From: Micropruina sp.
Lineage (GTDB): Bacteria; Actinomycetota; Actinomycetes; Propionibacteriales; Propionibacteriaceae
Length of the DNA stretch: 46,841 nt
Direction: 5' to 3'
Assembly (NCBI GenBank): GCA_016711105.1
Contig: JADJTO010000015.1
Coordinates: forward strand, 1 to 46,841
In this document: positions 24,383 through 33,356 of the stretch, in pieces
How the letters are laid out: each line of letters opens with the position of its first letter
Position numbering within the stretch: position 1 is the first letter of the stretch
The notes under the pieces: model-generated
Seen by the model: only the letters and a program-made list of their open reading frames with translations
The model's database searches: none
Told to the model about the DNA's origin: nothing
Made by a program: the position numbers and the translations under genes

Positions 24383-26395
24383 TCAGCCGTTGACCTTTCC
24401 GAAGGCGTCCCGGATCTCGGCCGCGGAACTGGCGGCCTCGAGACCGGCGATCTGATCCTCGTCGAGGAACACTTCGGCGATCTTGCCCAGCAGTTCCAGG
24501 TGCTCATTGCCCGCACCGGCGATGCCGATCACGAACTTGACCGGGTTGCCGTTCCAGTCGATCCCGTTCGGGTAGCGGACGACCGAGATCGCCGAGCTCC
24601 GGATCAGGCTCTTGGCTTCGTTCGTCCCGTGGGGGATCGCCAGCAGGTTGCCCATGTAGGTCGAGACCGACTTCTCCCGCTCGTGCATCGAGGCCACGTA
24701 GGCCTGATCCACGGTGCCGGAGGCGACGAGCAACTGGCCCGCCTCGGTGATCGCACCGTCGCGATCGGTGGCCTTTCCGGCCAGTTCGATCGAGGTCAGC
24801 TTGAGCACCGCATTCTCGGCGTCCTGAGCGACAGCCACGGCAACCGGGGCAGCAGCGGCAGCGGCAACCACCGGGGCGGCAGCGGCAACCGGGGCAGCCG
24901 ACGAGGCAGCAGCGCCACCGTTGGTCTGCTTGAGCAGGTCAACGACCTCGTCGTACTTCGGGCTGGCCATGAAGTTGTCGACCGAGAAGTGGATCGCCGA
25001 AGCGGTCTTCTGCTTGGCCCGCGGGGTCAGATCCTGGTGGCTGACCACCAGGTCGTAGGTGTCGGTCAGGTTCGAGATGGCCGCGTTGGTCACCTTGACG
25101 TCACCGAAGCCGGCCGCCTGGATCTTCTTGCGCAGGACGGAGGCGCCCATCGCCGAAGAGCCCATGCCGGCGTCGCAAGCGAAGACGATGTTGTGGATCG
25201 GACCGTGTCCGGCGGCCACCGTCGCAGCACCGGTGAGGGCGCCGGAGATCGAGGACTTCTTGCCCTTCATCGCTTCCATCTCGGCGGTGGCCTTGGAGAG
25301 GTCCCCTTCGTCGTCATCCTTGGCCGCCTTGAGCAGGATCATGGCGATCAGGAAGGTCACCGAGGCCGAGGCGAGCACGGCGAGCGTGACGCCGATGTAG
25401 CTGTCCCGAGCAGTCTGAGCGAACACGGCGAGGATCGAGCCGGGAGCCGCCGGAGCGACGAGGCCGACACCGAAGATCTGGTTCACCAGGACGCCGGTGG
25501 CGCCGCCGCCGATCATGGCCGCGATCAGGACCGGGCGCATCAGCACGTAGGGGAAGTAGATCTCGTGGATGCCACCGAAGAAGTGGATGATCGCCGCGCC
25601 CGGAGCCGAGGCCCGAGCCATCCCCTTGCCGAAGAACATGTAGGCCAGCAGCAGGCCCAGGCCGGGGCCGGGGTTGGCCTCGAGCAGGAACAGGATCGAC
25701 TTGCCGGTCTCGAGCGCCTGGGTGGTGCCGAGCGGGGTCAGGATGCCGTGGTTGATCGCGTTGTTGAGGAACAGGATCTTGGCCGGCTCGATCAGGATCG
25801 AGGTCAGTGGCAGCAGGCCAGTCGCGACCAGCCAACCGACGACCCCACCGAGGAAGCCGCTGATCGCGGAGACGATCGGGCCCATGATGTAGAAGCCGAA
25901 GACGGCCAGGGTCGCGCCCCAGATGCCGGCTGAGAAGTTGTTTACCAGCATCTCGAAACCGGGCTTGATCTTCTCGTGCCAGAGGGAGTCGATCTTCTTC
26001 ATCGTCCAGCCGCCCAGGGGGCCCATCATCATGGCGCCCATGAACATCGGGATGCTGGTGCCCTGGATGACACCCATCGTGGCGATCGCGCCGACGACGC
26101 CACCGCGGACGTCGTAGACCATCTTGCCGCCGGTGTAAGCGATCAGCAGCGGCAGCATGTAGACGATCATCGGGCCGACGAGGCCGACGTTGGCCACCTC
26201 TTTGCCCTCGACCAGGTGCGTGCCGAAGCCGCCCAACTCAGGGACGGGGAACCAGCCGACCTTGATGAACAGAGCCGTGATCAAACCCCAGGCGATGAAG
26301 GCGCCGATGTTGGGCATGACCATGTTGGACAAGAACGTGCCGAACTTCTGTACGGCCGTGCGGGCAGATGTTCCCCGCGCTGTTGCAGTGGACAT
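24383..26395 (-). CDS. mtlA: PTS mannitol transporter subunit IICBA
   Basis: A 670-residue permease that imports and phosphorylates mannitol. The N-terminal IIC domain is polytopic (FLSNMVMPNIGAFIAWGLIT, then FFGGIHEIYFPYVLMRPV). The IIB domain carries the phosphocysteine in VFACDAGMGSSAMG, and the C-terminal IIA domain carries the phosphohistidine in LAIPHGTNEAK. IIB and IIA are joined by a long Ala/Pro/Val linker. The start has AAGGAG four bases upstream. It is the first gene of mtlA-mtlD. No mtlR regulator, HPr or enzyme I gene is in the window. Confidence 0.96.
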   Translation of the reverse strand: MSTATARGTSARTAVQKFGTFLSNMVMPNIGAFIAWGLITALFIKVGWFPVPELGGFGTHLVEGKEVANVGLVGPMIVYMLPLLIAYTGGKMVYDVRGGVVGAIATMGVIQGTSIPMFMGAMMMGPLGGWTMKKIDSLWHEKIKPGFEMLVNNFSAGIWGATLAVFGFYIMGPIVSAISGFLGGVVGWLVATGLLPLTSILIEPAKILFLNNAINHGILTPLGTTQALETGKSILFLLEANPGPGLGLLLAYMFFGKGMARASAPGAAIIHFFGGIHEIYFPYVLMRPVLIAAMIGGGATGVLVNQIFGVGLVAPAAPGSILAVFAQTARDSYIGVTLAVLASASVTFLIAMILLKAAKDDDEGDLSKATAEMEAMKGKKSSISGALTGAATVAAGHGPIHNIVFACDAGMGSSAMGASVLRKKIQAAGFGDVKVTNAAISNLTDTYDLVVSHQDLTPRAKQKTASAIHFSVDNFMASPKYDEVVDLLKQTNGGAAASSAAPVAAAAPVVAAAAAAPVAVAVAQDAENAVLKLTSIELAGKATDRDGAITEAGQLLVASGTVDQAYVASMHEREKSVSTYMGNLLAIPHGTNEAKSLIRSSAISVVRYPNGIDWNGNPVKFVIGIAGAGNEHLELLGKIAEVFLDEDQIAGLEAASSAAEIRDAFGKVNG

Positions 26396-26457
26396 AAATC
26401 TCCTTGGATGACGCGCCCTACGGTGTTCCCTGCGGAACTCCTCAGTGAGCCCCCGGC

Positions 26458-27990
26458 TCAAAGCGGTAGAAGAGCAGTGTGAGCACAGTAAGGCTTGGCA
26501 CGGTCAAGAGCCAGACTCCATGCCGCACGAACACGGGACGCGCACGAGCAAGACAGCTTTGAACGATCAAATACCTCAAGGTCGAAGGCAAGCCACCACG
26601 CAGGCAGGTCATCCACGGCCCGCGAAGGTGGGAATGGGCCCGAATGCTGACGAGCCACCAGCGCTTGCACGGACGCCCCCGCCAGCGCCGCCTGTCTAGG
26701 CGATAAGCCGGCGGCGAGCAAGCTGCCGCAGATGCCGGCGAGCACATCACCCGACCCCGCCTGGGCCGTCCAGGCGGGCCCCGGTAGGGCCAGGCTGATT
26801 GCCCCGTGGCGTTCGGCCACGTACTGGGTGGCGCCTTTGAGCAACACCGTCGTCCTCCAGCGGGAGGCCGCCGCGCGCGCAGCCGTGATCGGGTCAGTCT
26901 CCACCTCGGCCCGCGTCACCCCGAGCAGTGCCGCCAATTCCCCGGCGTGCGGGGTGAGCAGGGCCGACTCGAGTCCGTCCGGCGGGAGGTGCCGTAGACC
27001 GTCGGCATCAATCAGCACCGGGAGCCCGGTGGCCACGGCTTCCCGAACCCGGGCCGCTCCGTCCGGCCGGTCTCCCCACCCGCTACCCAGGACCCAGGCC
27101 TGGACCCGGCCCACAGCGGTGACCACGTTCGGCAGCCGGTGCCGAATCAGGTCGGCGGACGCCTCGTGGCCCAGAAATCGCACCATCCCCGCGCCGGCGT
27201 TCGCGGCGCCCAGGGCCACCAGCACACCCGCTCCGGGATAGGTGGCCGAGCCCGCATCGATGCCGACGACGCCGCGGGAGTACTTGTCCGAGGACGCTCC
27301 GGGGAAGGGCCAGTGGGCGGCCAGGTCGGCCTCCCCCCAGCACCGGACGTCCGGTTCGGGCAGGGCCACACCGATGTCGACGATCTCGATCCGGCCGCAG
27401 CGGGAGGCCGCAGGTTCCAGGACGTGGCACAGTTTGAGCCCAGCGAAGGTCACGGTGTACCGGGCCGCGAAGGACTCGCCCCCGCCCCGGCCTGGGGAGT
27501 CAGCGTCCAATCCTGAGGGAAGGTCCACCGCCGCCACAGGCACGTCCAGGTCGCGGCAGGCGGACGCGAACACCGCCACCTGGTCGGGCAGGCCGGCTCG
27601 TCCGCCAATGCCCAGCACCCCATCGACCACCAGGTCCACCTCGGGCAAAGCCGCGATGGCCTGCACCGGGGTCAGTCGCCGCCCGCCCGCTCGCCGAAAG
27701 GCGGCCCAGCCGCCCTGATGCACACGGTCGCTGGTCAACCAGGCCGCCACCCGCACTCCGCGTGCGGCCAACCGGGCCGCCGCGTACAGGGCGTCCCCAC
27801 CGTTATTCCCCGAGCCGACCGCGAACAACACGCGCGCCGCGTAAGCCTTGCCGCGTTGCTCGCGCAGGAAACGCCCGAGGTGGGTGGCCAATCCTGCTGC
27901 GGCGCGCTGCATCAGTGCCCCCTCAGCCACAACCTCCAGCGCCCGCTCTTCGGCCGCCCTGATCGTTGAGGCGAGGTAGGCCGGGCGCAT
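26458..27990 (-). CDS. nnr: Bifunctional NAD(P)H-hydrate epimerase / ADP-dependent dehydratase
   Basis: This enzyme repairs hydrated NAD(P)H: the N-terminal domain epimerises NAD(P)HX and the C-terminal domain dehydrates it with ADP. Epimerase signatures are VGSGNNGGDALYAA and VDLPSGLDAD. Dehydratase signatures are KYSRGVVGIDAGSATYPGAG, LIDADGLRHLP, LLTPHAGELAALLG and AQAGSGDVLAGICGSLLAAG. The ATG at 27990 lies two bases after the repaired acpS stop. The literal frame ends with about 45 unlikely residues. One missing base near 26597 would instead give DLPAVVACLRP and a stop at 26576-26578, leaving a normal promoter region ahead of mtlA. Confidence 0.9.
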   Translation of the reverse strand: MRPAYLASTIRAAEERALEVVAEGALMQRAAAGLATHLGRFLREQRGKAYAARVLFAVGSGNNGGDALYAAARLAARGVRVAAWLTSDRVHQGGWAAFRRAGGRRLTPVQAIAALPEVDLVVDGVLGIGGRAGLPDQVAVFASACRDLDVPVAAVDLPSGLDADSPGRGGGESFAARYTVTFAGLKLCHVLEPAASRCGRIEIVDIGVALPEPDVRCWGEADLAAHWPFPGASSDKYSRGVVGIDAGSATYPGAGVLVALGAANAGAGMVRFLGHEASADLIRHRLPNVVTAVGRVQAWVLGSGWGDRPDGAARVREAVATGLPVLIDADGLRHLPPDGLESALLTPHAGELAALLGVTRAEVETDPITAARAAASRWRTTVLLKGATQYVAERHGAISLALPGPAWTAQAGSGDVLAGICGSLLAAGLSPRQAALAGASVQALVARQHSGPFPPSRAVDDLPAWWLAFDLEVFDRSKLSCSCASRVRAAWSLALDRAKPYCAHTALLPL

Positions 27991-27992
27991 GG

Positions 27993-28339
27993 TTACCGCT
28001 CGCAGACGACCACGGCGGCGGCGATCCCGGCGTCGTGGGTGATCGAGAGGTGGATCGTGCTGATCTGGAGTTCCTGGACCCGCGCGCGACCGTCCCCCGA
28101 CAGACGAAGAAGGGGTTGCCGGCATCGTCGTGGTCGAGCTCGACATCGGTCCAAACCAGTCCGGTGGGTGCTCCGAGCGCCTTGGCGAACGCTTCTTTCG
28201 CCGCGAACCGTCCGGCCATTCGGGTCATCGAGGAGTGCTGCTCGGCAGCAGTGAAGAGTCGTTCAAGCATGCCCGGACGGGCGGCCGCGGAGGCGAACCG
28301 TTCGACGGGGCAGACATCGATGCCGATGCCGACGATCAC
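27993..28339 (-). CDS. acpS: Holo-[acyl-carrier-protein] synthase (frameshift in the read)
   Basis: AcpS moves phosphopantetheine from CoA to acyl carrier protein. The first frame has VGIGIDVCPVERF (the metal-binding Asp) and RFAAKEAFAKALG (the catalytic Glu-Lys region). The shifted frame completes it with VQELQISTIHLSITHDAGIA and AAVVVCER. One missing base near 28103 would join GNPFFV to LSGDGRARVQ and give 115 residues, the normal size. The start is a GTG, 12 bases after the glmS stop. This essential gene is most likely intact in the organism. Confidence 0.9.
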
Positions 28340-28351
28340 TGGGGTGCCCGG

Positions 28352-30196
28352 TTACTCGACCGTGACCGACTTGGCCAGGTTCCGCGGCTGGTCGACGTCG
28401 TAGCCCTTCAATGAGGCGAGCTCGCAGGCGAACATCTGCAACGGAACGGTGGCCACCAGCGGCTGCATCAGGGTGGAAACCTTCGGCAACCGGAAGATCA
28501 CGTCGGCGTAGGGGGTCACTTCCTCGTCGTCCTCTTCAGCCAGCACGATGGTGAACGCACCGCGGGCCCGTACCTCCTGGATGTTCGAGATCACCTTGTC
28601 GTGCAGCTGATCGCGGCCCTGGGGCGGCACCACGACGAAGACCGGGATGCCCTCGTCGACCAGCGCGATCGGGCCGTGCTTGAGTTCCCCGGCCGGGAAA
28701 CCCTCGGCGTGCAGGTACGCGATCTCCTTCAGCTTCAGCGCGCCCTCCAGTGCCACCGGGTACCCCACATGGCGGCCCAGGAAGAGCACGGACTGTTGGT
28801 TGATGTACTTGGCGGCCAGTTGCTTGATCGGCTCCAGCCCGTCGAGCACCCGCTGGATCAGCGGCGGGGTGGAGGCCAACTCGGCCATGATCGCGGCGAT
28901 CTCGTCGCCGTACTTGGCTTCGCGCACCTGAGCCAGGTACAACCCCAACAGGTAGCAGGCCGCGACCTGGGTCAGGAAGCCCTTGGTCGAGGCCACTCCG
29001 ATCTCGGGTCCGGCGTGGGTGTAGATCACCGCGTCAGATTCCCGCGGGATGGTGGCCCCGTTGGTGTTGCAGATGGCGATCACCTTGGCGTGCTGTTCGC
29101 GGGCGTGCCGGATCGCCATCAGCGTGTCGGCGGTTTCGCCGGACTGGCTGAGGGTCACGACCAGTGTGGTGCGGGTGATGATCGGGTCCCGGTAGCGGAA
29201 CTCGCTGGCGATCTCGACCTCGCAAGCGATCCGAGTCCAGTGTTCGATCGCGTACTTGGCCACCATTCCCGCGTAATAGGCCGTGCCACAAGCAACGATG
29301 ATGATCTTGTCGATGGAGCGCAGCTCTGCTTCGGGGATGTGCAGCTCGTCCAGCTTGAGCGAACCGTCCTCATTGAAGCGACCGAGCAGCGTGTCCGCCA
29401 CCGCCTGCGGCTGCTCGTAGATCTCCTTGCGCATGAACCAGTCGTAGCCGGACTTCTCGGCGGCCGAGAGGTCCCAGGTCACCTCGAACGGGTGGCTTTC
29501 GGCCGGATTCCCCGCGAAGTCGGTCACCGTGATCGAGGTCGGAGTCACGTCGACCAACTGATCCTGACCCAGCTCGATCGCGTTCCGGGTGAACTCGATG
29601 AAAGCGGCCACGTCGGAGGCGACGAAGTTCTCACCCTCACCGACACCTACCACCAGCGGGGAGTTGCGCCGAGCCGCGACCAGCCGCTCGGGTTCCTGAG
29701 CGTCCATCGCCACCAGGGTGAAAGCACCCTTGAGCCGGTTGACCACGGCCCGCAGGGCGTCGGCCAGGTCGGTGCCCTGGGCCACTTCGCGGCCGAGCAA
29801 CTGAGCAGCGACCTCACTGTCGGTCTCGGAGCGGAAGCTCACCCCGCCCGCCTGGAGCTCGGCGCGTAGGCCGGCGAAGTTCTCGATGATCCCGTTATGG
29901 ATCAACGCGATCCGCCCGTTGTCGGAGACGTGCGGGTGGGCGTTGTAGTCGGTCGGCCCACCGTGGGTTGCCCATCGGGTGTGACCGATCCCGATGGTGG
30001 CCTCGGGCATCGGGTTTGCCACAATCTCGGCGTCCAGGTTGGTGATCTTGCCGGCCTTCTTCCGGTACTCGATCACTCCGTCGACGACCACGGCGACACC
30101 CGCGGAGTCGTAGCCCCGGTACTCCATCCTCCGCAAACCAGAGACCACTACTTCTTGAGCAGCCCGTGGACCGACATAGCCGATGATTCCGCACAT
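28352..30196 (-). CDS. glmS: Glutamine-fructose-6-phosphate aminotransferase (isomerizing)
   Basis: A 614-residue GlmS making glucosamine-6-phosphate from fructose-6-phosphate and glutamine, the first step towards UDP-GlcNAc. The ATG at 30196 gives MCGIIGYVG, with Cys2 as the glutaminase nucleophile. HTRWATHGGPTDYNAHPH and IHNGIIEN follow. Two SIS isomerase domains follow (GTAYYAGMVAKYAIE, LSQSGETADTLMAI; LFLGRHVGYPVALEGALKLK) and the end is DQPRNLAKSVTVE. It is divergent from coaA with 73 bases between starts, and leads into acpS and nnr. GlmM, the next enzyme of the pathway, lies 5 kb away. Confidence 0.97.
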   Translation of the reverse strand: MCGIIGYVGPRAAQEVVVSGLRRMEYRGYDSAGVAVVVDGVIEYRKKAGKITNLDAEIVANPMPEATIGIGHTRWATHGGPTDYNAHPHVSDNGRIALIHNGIIENFAGLRAELQAGGVSFRSETDSEVAAQLLGREVAQGTDLADALRAVVNRLKGAFTLVAMDAQEPERLVAARRNSPLVVGVGEGENFVASDVAAFIEFTRNAIELGQDQLVDVTPTSITVTDFAGNPAESHPFEVTWDLSAAEKSGYDWFMRKEIYEQPQAVADTLLGRFNEDGSLKLDELHIPEAELRSIDKIIIVACGTAYYAGMVAKYAIEHWTRIACEVEIASEFRYRDPIITRTTLVVTLSQSGETADTLMAIRHAREQHAKVIAICNTNGATIPRESDAVIYTHAGPEIGVASTKGFLTQVAACYLLGLYLAQVREAKYGDEIAAIMAELASTPPLIQRVLDGLEPIKQLAAKYINQQSVLFLGRHVGYPVALEGALKLKEIAYLHAEGFPAGELKHGPIALVDEGIPVFVVVPPQGRDQLHDKVISNIQEVRARGAFTIVLAEEDDEEVTPYADVIFRLPKVSTLMQPLVATVPLQMFACELASLKGYDVDQPRNLAKSVTVE

Positions 30197-30269
30197 GCGC
30201 GTCACTTTAGCGCCCGGGAACCGGCAGACTGGGCGCATCTCCCCGCCGGCCGGACGAAAGGAACCCCGC

Positions 30270-31259
30270 ATGGCGTTTGAGCCCGGCCACACCGTGGCGG
30301 CCGAGCCGACGGCTCCCGAGGACGACCCTTACGGGCCCTACGTGGCCCGGGATCGGCATCACTGGGCCGCGATGGCCGATGCGGTGCCGTTTCGGATCGA
30401 CGAGGCGACCCTGACCCGACTACGTGGTTTGGGTGATCCGACGGACGAGGCGGAGGTCGAGCAGGTCTACCTGCCGCTGACCCAGCTGTTGAACCTGTAC
30501 TGGGAACGCACCCAGGATCTCTACCGCTCCACCCATGAGTTCCTGGGCCTCAACGACAAGCGGGTGCCGTTCGTCATCGGCGTGGCCGGTTCGGTGGCCG
30601 TGGGTAAGTCGACCACCTCCCGGCTGCTGCAAGAACTCCTCTCCCGCGGGCCGCGCCGACCGAAAGTGGATCTGATCACCACCGACGGCTTCCTCTACCC
30701 CAACTCCACGCTGAGCAAGTTGGACCTCAGCCACCGCAAGGGTTTCCCCGAGTCCTACGACCGGCACGCGCTCCTCCGGTTCGTGATGGACGTGAAGTCG
30801 GGTAAGTCCGAGGTGCGGGCCCCGGTCTATTCGCACCTGATCTACGACATCGTGCCCAACGTGCAGACGGTCGTCCGCGACCCCGACATCCTGATCGTCG
30901 AGGGCCTGAACGTCTTACAGCCGGCCCGTCGCCGCTCCGACGGGACGACCGCTCTCGCGGTGAGCGACTTCTTCGACTTCTCGGTCTACGTCGATGCGCG
31001 CACCTCCTTTATTCGCGACTGGTACATCCAACGCTTCTTCCGGCTGCGCGAGACCGCTTTCCGCAATCCCCGGTCCTACTTCCGCCGCTATGCCGAGATG
31101 TCCGCCGACCAGGCCCTGGCCACCGCGGAGAACCTCTGGGACACGATCAACGGCCCGAACCTGGAACTGAACGTGCGACCGACCCGCGGACGTGCCACCG
31201 CAATCCTGCGCAAAGGGGAGAACCATCAGGTGAACTGGGTTCGGATTCGCAAGGTATAG
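30270..31259 (+). CDS. coaA: Type I pantothenate kinase
   Basis: A 329-residue CoaA that phosphorylates pantothenate, the first step of CoA synthesis. The P-loop is GVAGSVAVGKSTTSRLLQ. Other signatures are LITTDGFLYPN, KGFPESYDRHALLRF, YSHLIYDIVP, ILIVEGLNVLQ and the RFFRLRETAF region. The ATG at 30270 is chosen because GAAAGGA lies a few bases upstream; the longer frame would run into the glmS start. A GNAT gene follows after eight bases. Confidence 0.96.
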   Translation: MAFEPGHTVAAEPTAPEDDPYGPYVARDRHHWAAMADAVPFRIDEATLTRLRGLGDPTDEAEVEQVYLPLTQLLNLYWERTQDLYRSTHEFLGLNDKRVPFVIGVAGSVAVGKSTTSRLLQELLSRGPRRPKVDLITTDGFLYPNSTLSKLDLSHRKGFPESYDRHALLRFVMDVKSGKSEVRAPVYSHLIYDIVPNVQTVVRDPDILIVEGLNVLQPARRRSDGTTALAVSDFFDFSVYVDARTSFIRDWYIQRFFRLRETAFRNPRSYFRRYAEMSADQALATAENLWDTINGPNLELNVRPTRGRATAILRKGENHQVNWVRIRKV

Positions 31260-31267
31260 GAAGTCAG

Positions 31268-31687
31268 ATGTCGAATCAGATCATCGAGTTGGGTGCAGAC
31301 GAGGCCGACGAGGCCGTGACGCTCTGGAGATCAGTGGGGCTGACTCGACCCTGGAACGACCCGGAAGCCGACTTTCTGCGTGCAGTGGGTGAGCCGTCCT
31401 CGGCGGTACTCGGGCTCCGCGACGCACAAGGATCGTTGATCGGGACGGCCATGGTCGGCGACGACGGGCATCGGGGCTGGGTCTATTACCTCCCGGTCTC
31501 CGCCGAGCAGCGCGACAACGGCCTGGGCCGGCACCTGATGCAGGCCTGCGAGGAGTGGCTTACGGCCCGCGGAGCGCCGAAGATCCAGTTCATGGTGCGC
31601 AACTCCAACGAGCAGGTGTTGGCCTTCTACGCTCATCTGGGCTACGAAGTGCAGGAGTGCGCGGTCTTGGGACGACGCTTGAATTGA
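31268..31687 (+). CDS. GNAT-family acetyltransferase (YpeA-like)
   Basis: A 139-residue acetyltransferase. The N-terminus (LWRSVGLTRPWNDPEADFLRA as a type feature, about 21-41) and the core (GWVYYLPVSAEQRDNGLGRHL with the acetyl-CoA loop) match the YpeA type. The end (MVRNSNEQVLAFYAHLGYEV) is the usual GNAT motif B. The substrate is unknown. AGGAAG precedes the ATG, and the gene lies eight bases after coaA, so they are probably cotranscribed. Confidence 0.85.
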   Translation: MSNQIIELGADEADEAVTLWRSVGLTRPWNDPEADFLRAVGEPSSAVLGLRDAQGSLIGTAMVGDDGHRGWVYYLPVSAEQRDNGLGRHLMQACEEWLTARGAPKIQFMVRNSNEQVLAFYAHLGYEVQECAVLGRRLN

Positions 31688-31710
31688 CTTGCCCTCGCTA
31701 ACCTTGTCGC

Positions 31711-32502
31711 ATGACACTCCCCACCCGAACCCCGACCGCCGCCATCCGTGGCCTCGCTGGTCTTGCTGTGATCGCCCTCCTGTCTGGCTGCTCGGGCACC
31801 ACCGCGGCGACAACGTCCCCCACGACATCCGCCACCTCAGCCACGACGTCGACAACCTCCACCAGCCCCTCGACCGCAGCAGGCGTGGACGTGGAGTCGT
31901 TCCTGGCCTCGCTGACGGCCGCCAACCTCACCCTGAAGACGTTCACCACGAGCACCACCATCACGACCCGAGCCTCGGACAAAGAGACGAAGATCACCAG
32001 CTCCGGGAAGATCGATCAGACGGATCAGGCGAAGCGCAAAATGCAGATGGAGTCGACCTACTCCGGTCAAGAATCCGCCGCGATCATCATCGGCAAGGAC
32101 TATTACACGAAGATCGCCGGTCAGTGGTTCAAGGTGTCGGAGAAGCAGATGAAGCAGACCGGTGGGCAGGCCCCCAATGACATGAGCACCTGGCTTCAGG
32201 ACGCGCGCACAATGATCGAAAAGGTCGAACTCGTCGGCGACGAGACGATCAAGGGAGTGCCCACCAAGCGCTACCGGGTCACCATGGACGGCGCTGCCCT
32301 GGCGAAGCTGACCCCGTCGGGGGGACTCGATCTCGACACCTTCATTTACGACATGTGGCTGGGCAACGACAATCTCGTCCGGCAATATGCCGTGGACCTC
32401 ACCGAGGGAAGCACCGAGATGTCGTTGGTCAGCACGATGGACGACTTCAACGAACCGGTCAACATCAAAGCCCCGGCCAAGTACATGGAGATGCCTGGCT
32501 GA
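31711..32502 (+). CDS. LppX/LprAFG-type lipoprotein
   Basis: A 263-residue lipoprotein with a signal peptide ending in the lipobox LLSGC (Cys about 27). A Thr/Ser-rich linker of about 35 residues and a LolA/LppX-like beta domain follow (SGKIDQTDQAKRKMQME; IIIGKDYYTKIAGQWFKV; VKVELVGDETIKG-type turns). LppX/LprG proteins of actinobacteria carry glycolipids or lipids across the periplasm. The cargo is not known here. A -10-like TAACCT six bases before the ATG with no Shine-Dalgarno suggests a leaderless message. Confidence 0.75.
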   Translation: MTLPTRTPTAAIRGLAGLAVIALLSGCSGTTAATTSPTTSATSATTSTTSTSPSTAAGVDVESFLASLTAANLTLKTFTTSTTITTRASDKETKITSSGKIDQTDQAKRKMQMESTYSGQESAAIIIGKDYYTKIAGQWFKVSEKQMKQTGGQAPNDMSTWLQDARTMIEKVELVGDETIKGVPTKRYRVTMDGAALAKLTPSGGLDLDTFIYDMWLGNDNLVRQYAVDLTEGSTEMSLVSTMDDFNEPVNIKAPAKYMEMPG

Positions 32503-32860
32503 GCAAGCCCGGGGCGCTCCACGTCGTCCGCCCTCCCCTGCCGCAAAGCTCAACACCACCCCAGCAACGTGGCCAACGAGCATTGGGCAGCCGCCCAACG
32601 ACCCGGTCTACCCGACGGCGCGACCTACGCACCGGCGCCGCGATGCTCACCGAAAAACAGAACCAAGGCTGGACACCTCGGAGCAGGCGGACCCAGATCC
32701 CTGAACCACTCTCTTTCGTGAAGAGCCATCTAGCCACCCGCCCGCTTCAAATCCCTCAAGCACGCCTCACCCTCGAACACGCGGTCACTACCCACATCCA
32801 CAACGCGCGAATCGCCGCCTGAGAGTCGGTTCAAGTTTCAACCCTAACGACCGCAGATCC
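32503..32860. other. Intergenic stretch without a convincing gene; faint transposase-like trace
   Basis: No frame here has a start with a ribosome site and a plausible protein. Around 32615-32700 the plus frames spell LRTGAAMLTEKQNQ and, after a shift, RLDTSEQADPDP. This faintly recalls the LLT(E/D)(K/R)Q..RL(D/E) segment of ISL3-type transposases, so the stretch may be IS debris. The evidence is weak. Confidence 0.3.
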
Positions 32861-33343
32861 CTAGAGATCAAACTTCAGCGACGTCTTGGGCAGACCTTGG
32901 CTGAGCCAAGACACCGAGAACAGAACTGGGCCCGATGTCGGCGGGGGTTTGATCACCACGGCACCTCCTTCGTCGGCCGTCCGATCAAACGTATCCGTCA
33001 CCAGCACTGGGGCCCGGTGAGCCCGCTCCCAACGCGCTATATCGATCCCATCCCACTCGCCAAGCGACTCGAACTCGCCAACGCCAGACACTTCCACCCA
33101 AAAACGCGGCTCGTCCGGGGCCCGCGGCGCCGGGGCGTGATCGAAGGCGTCGAGCGGCAGAGGGGGATCGCAGGTGAGATCGCACAGAATGGCCAAATAC
33201 CTTCTGCACAACACTGCATCACGCACTACGAGGTGAGCCATCGAGCCCGGCGGCCGCAGGTCACCACGCCACCCCAACGCCCGACCATCCTCTGGGAACT
33301 GCGGCCAGGGCCAAGACTCCGGAATCTGCGCGGGATCTCTCAT
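32861..33343 (-). CDS. Hypothetical cytosolic protein downstream of a secreted protein
   Basis: A 160-residue soluble, acidic and Trp/Pro-rich protein (PESWPWPQFPEDG; GLPKTSLKFDL at the end) with no signal peptide or membrane helix. I do not recognise a family. The ATG at 33343 is chosen because it lies 13 bases after the stop of the upstream secreted-protein gene and has GAGGA about ten bases before it; the frame itself could begin at 33394. The pair looks like an operon. A partner or immunity role for the secreted protein is conceivable but not shown. Confidence 0.5.
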   Translation of the reverse strand: MRDPAQIPESWPWPQFPEDGRALGWRGDLRPPGSMAHLVVRDAVLCRRYLAILCDLTCDPPLPLDAFDHAPAPRAPDEPRFWVEVSGVGEFESLGEWDGIDIARWERAHRAPVLVTDTFDRTADEGGAVVIKPPPTSGPVLFSVSWLSQGLPKTSLKFDL

Positions 33344-33356
33344 GGCCGACCCGTCC

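Noticed and set aside
32355..32822. Plus-strand frame overlapping the lipoprotein end and running into 32822
   Set aside because: Its first half is an out-of-frame copy of the lipoprotein gene, and the rest has no start or family, only a faint transposase-like trace.
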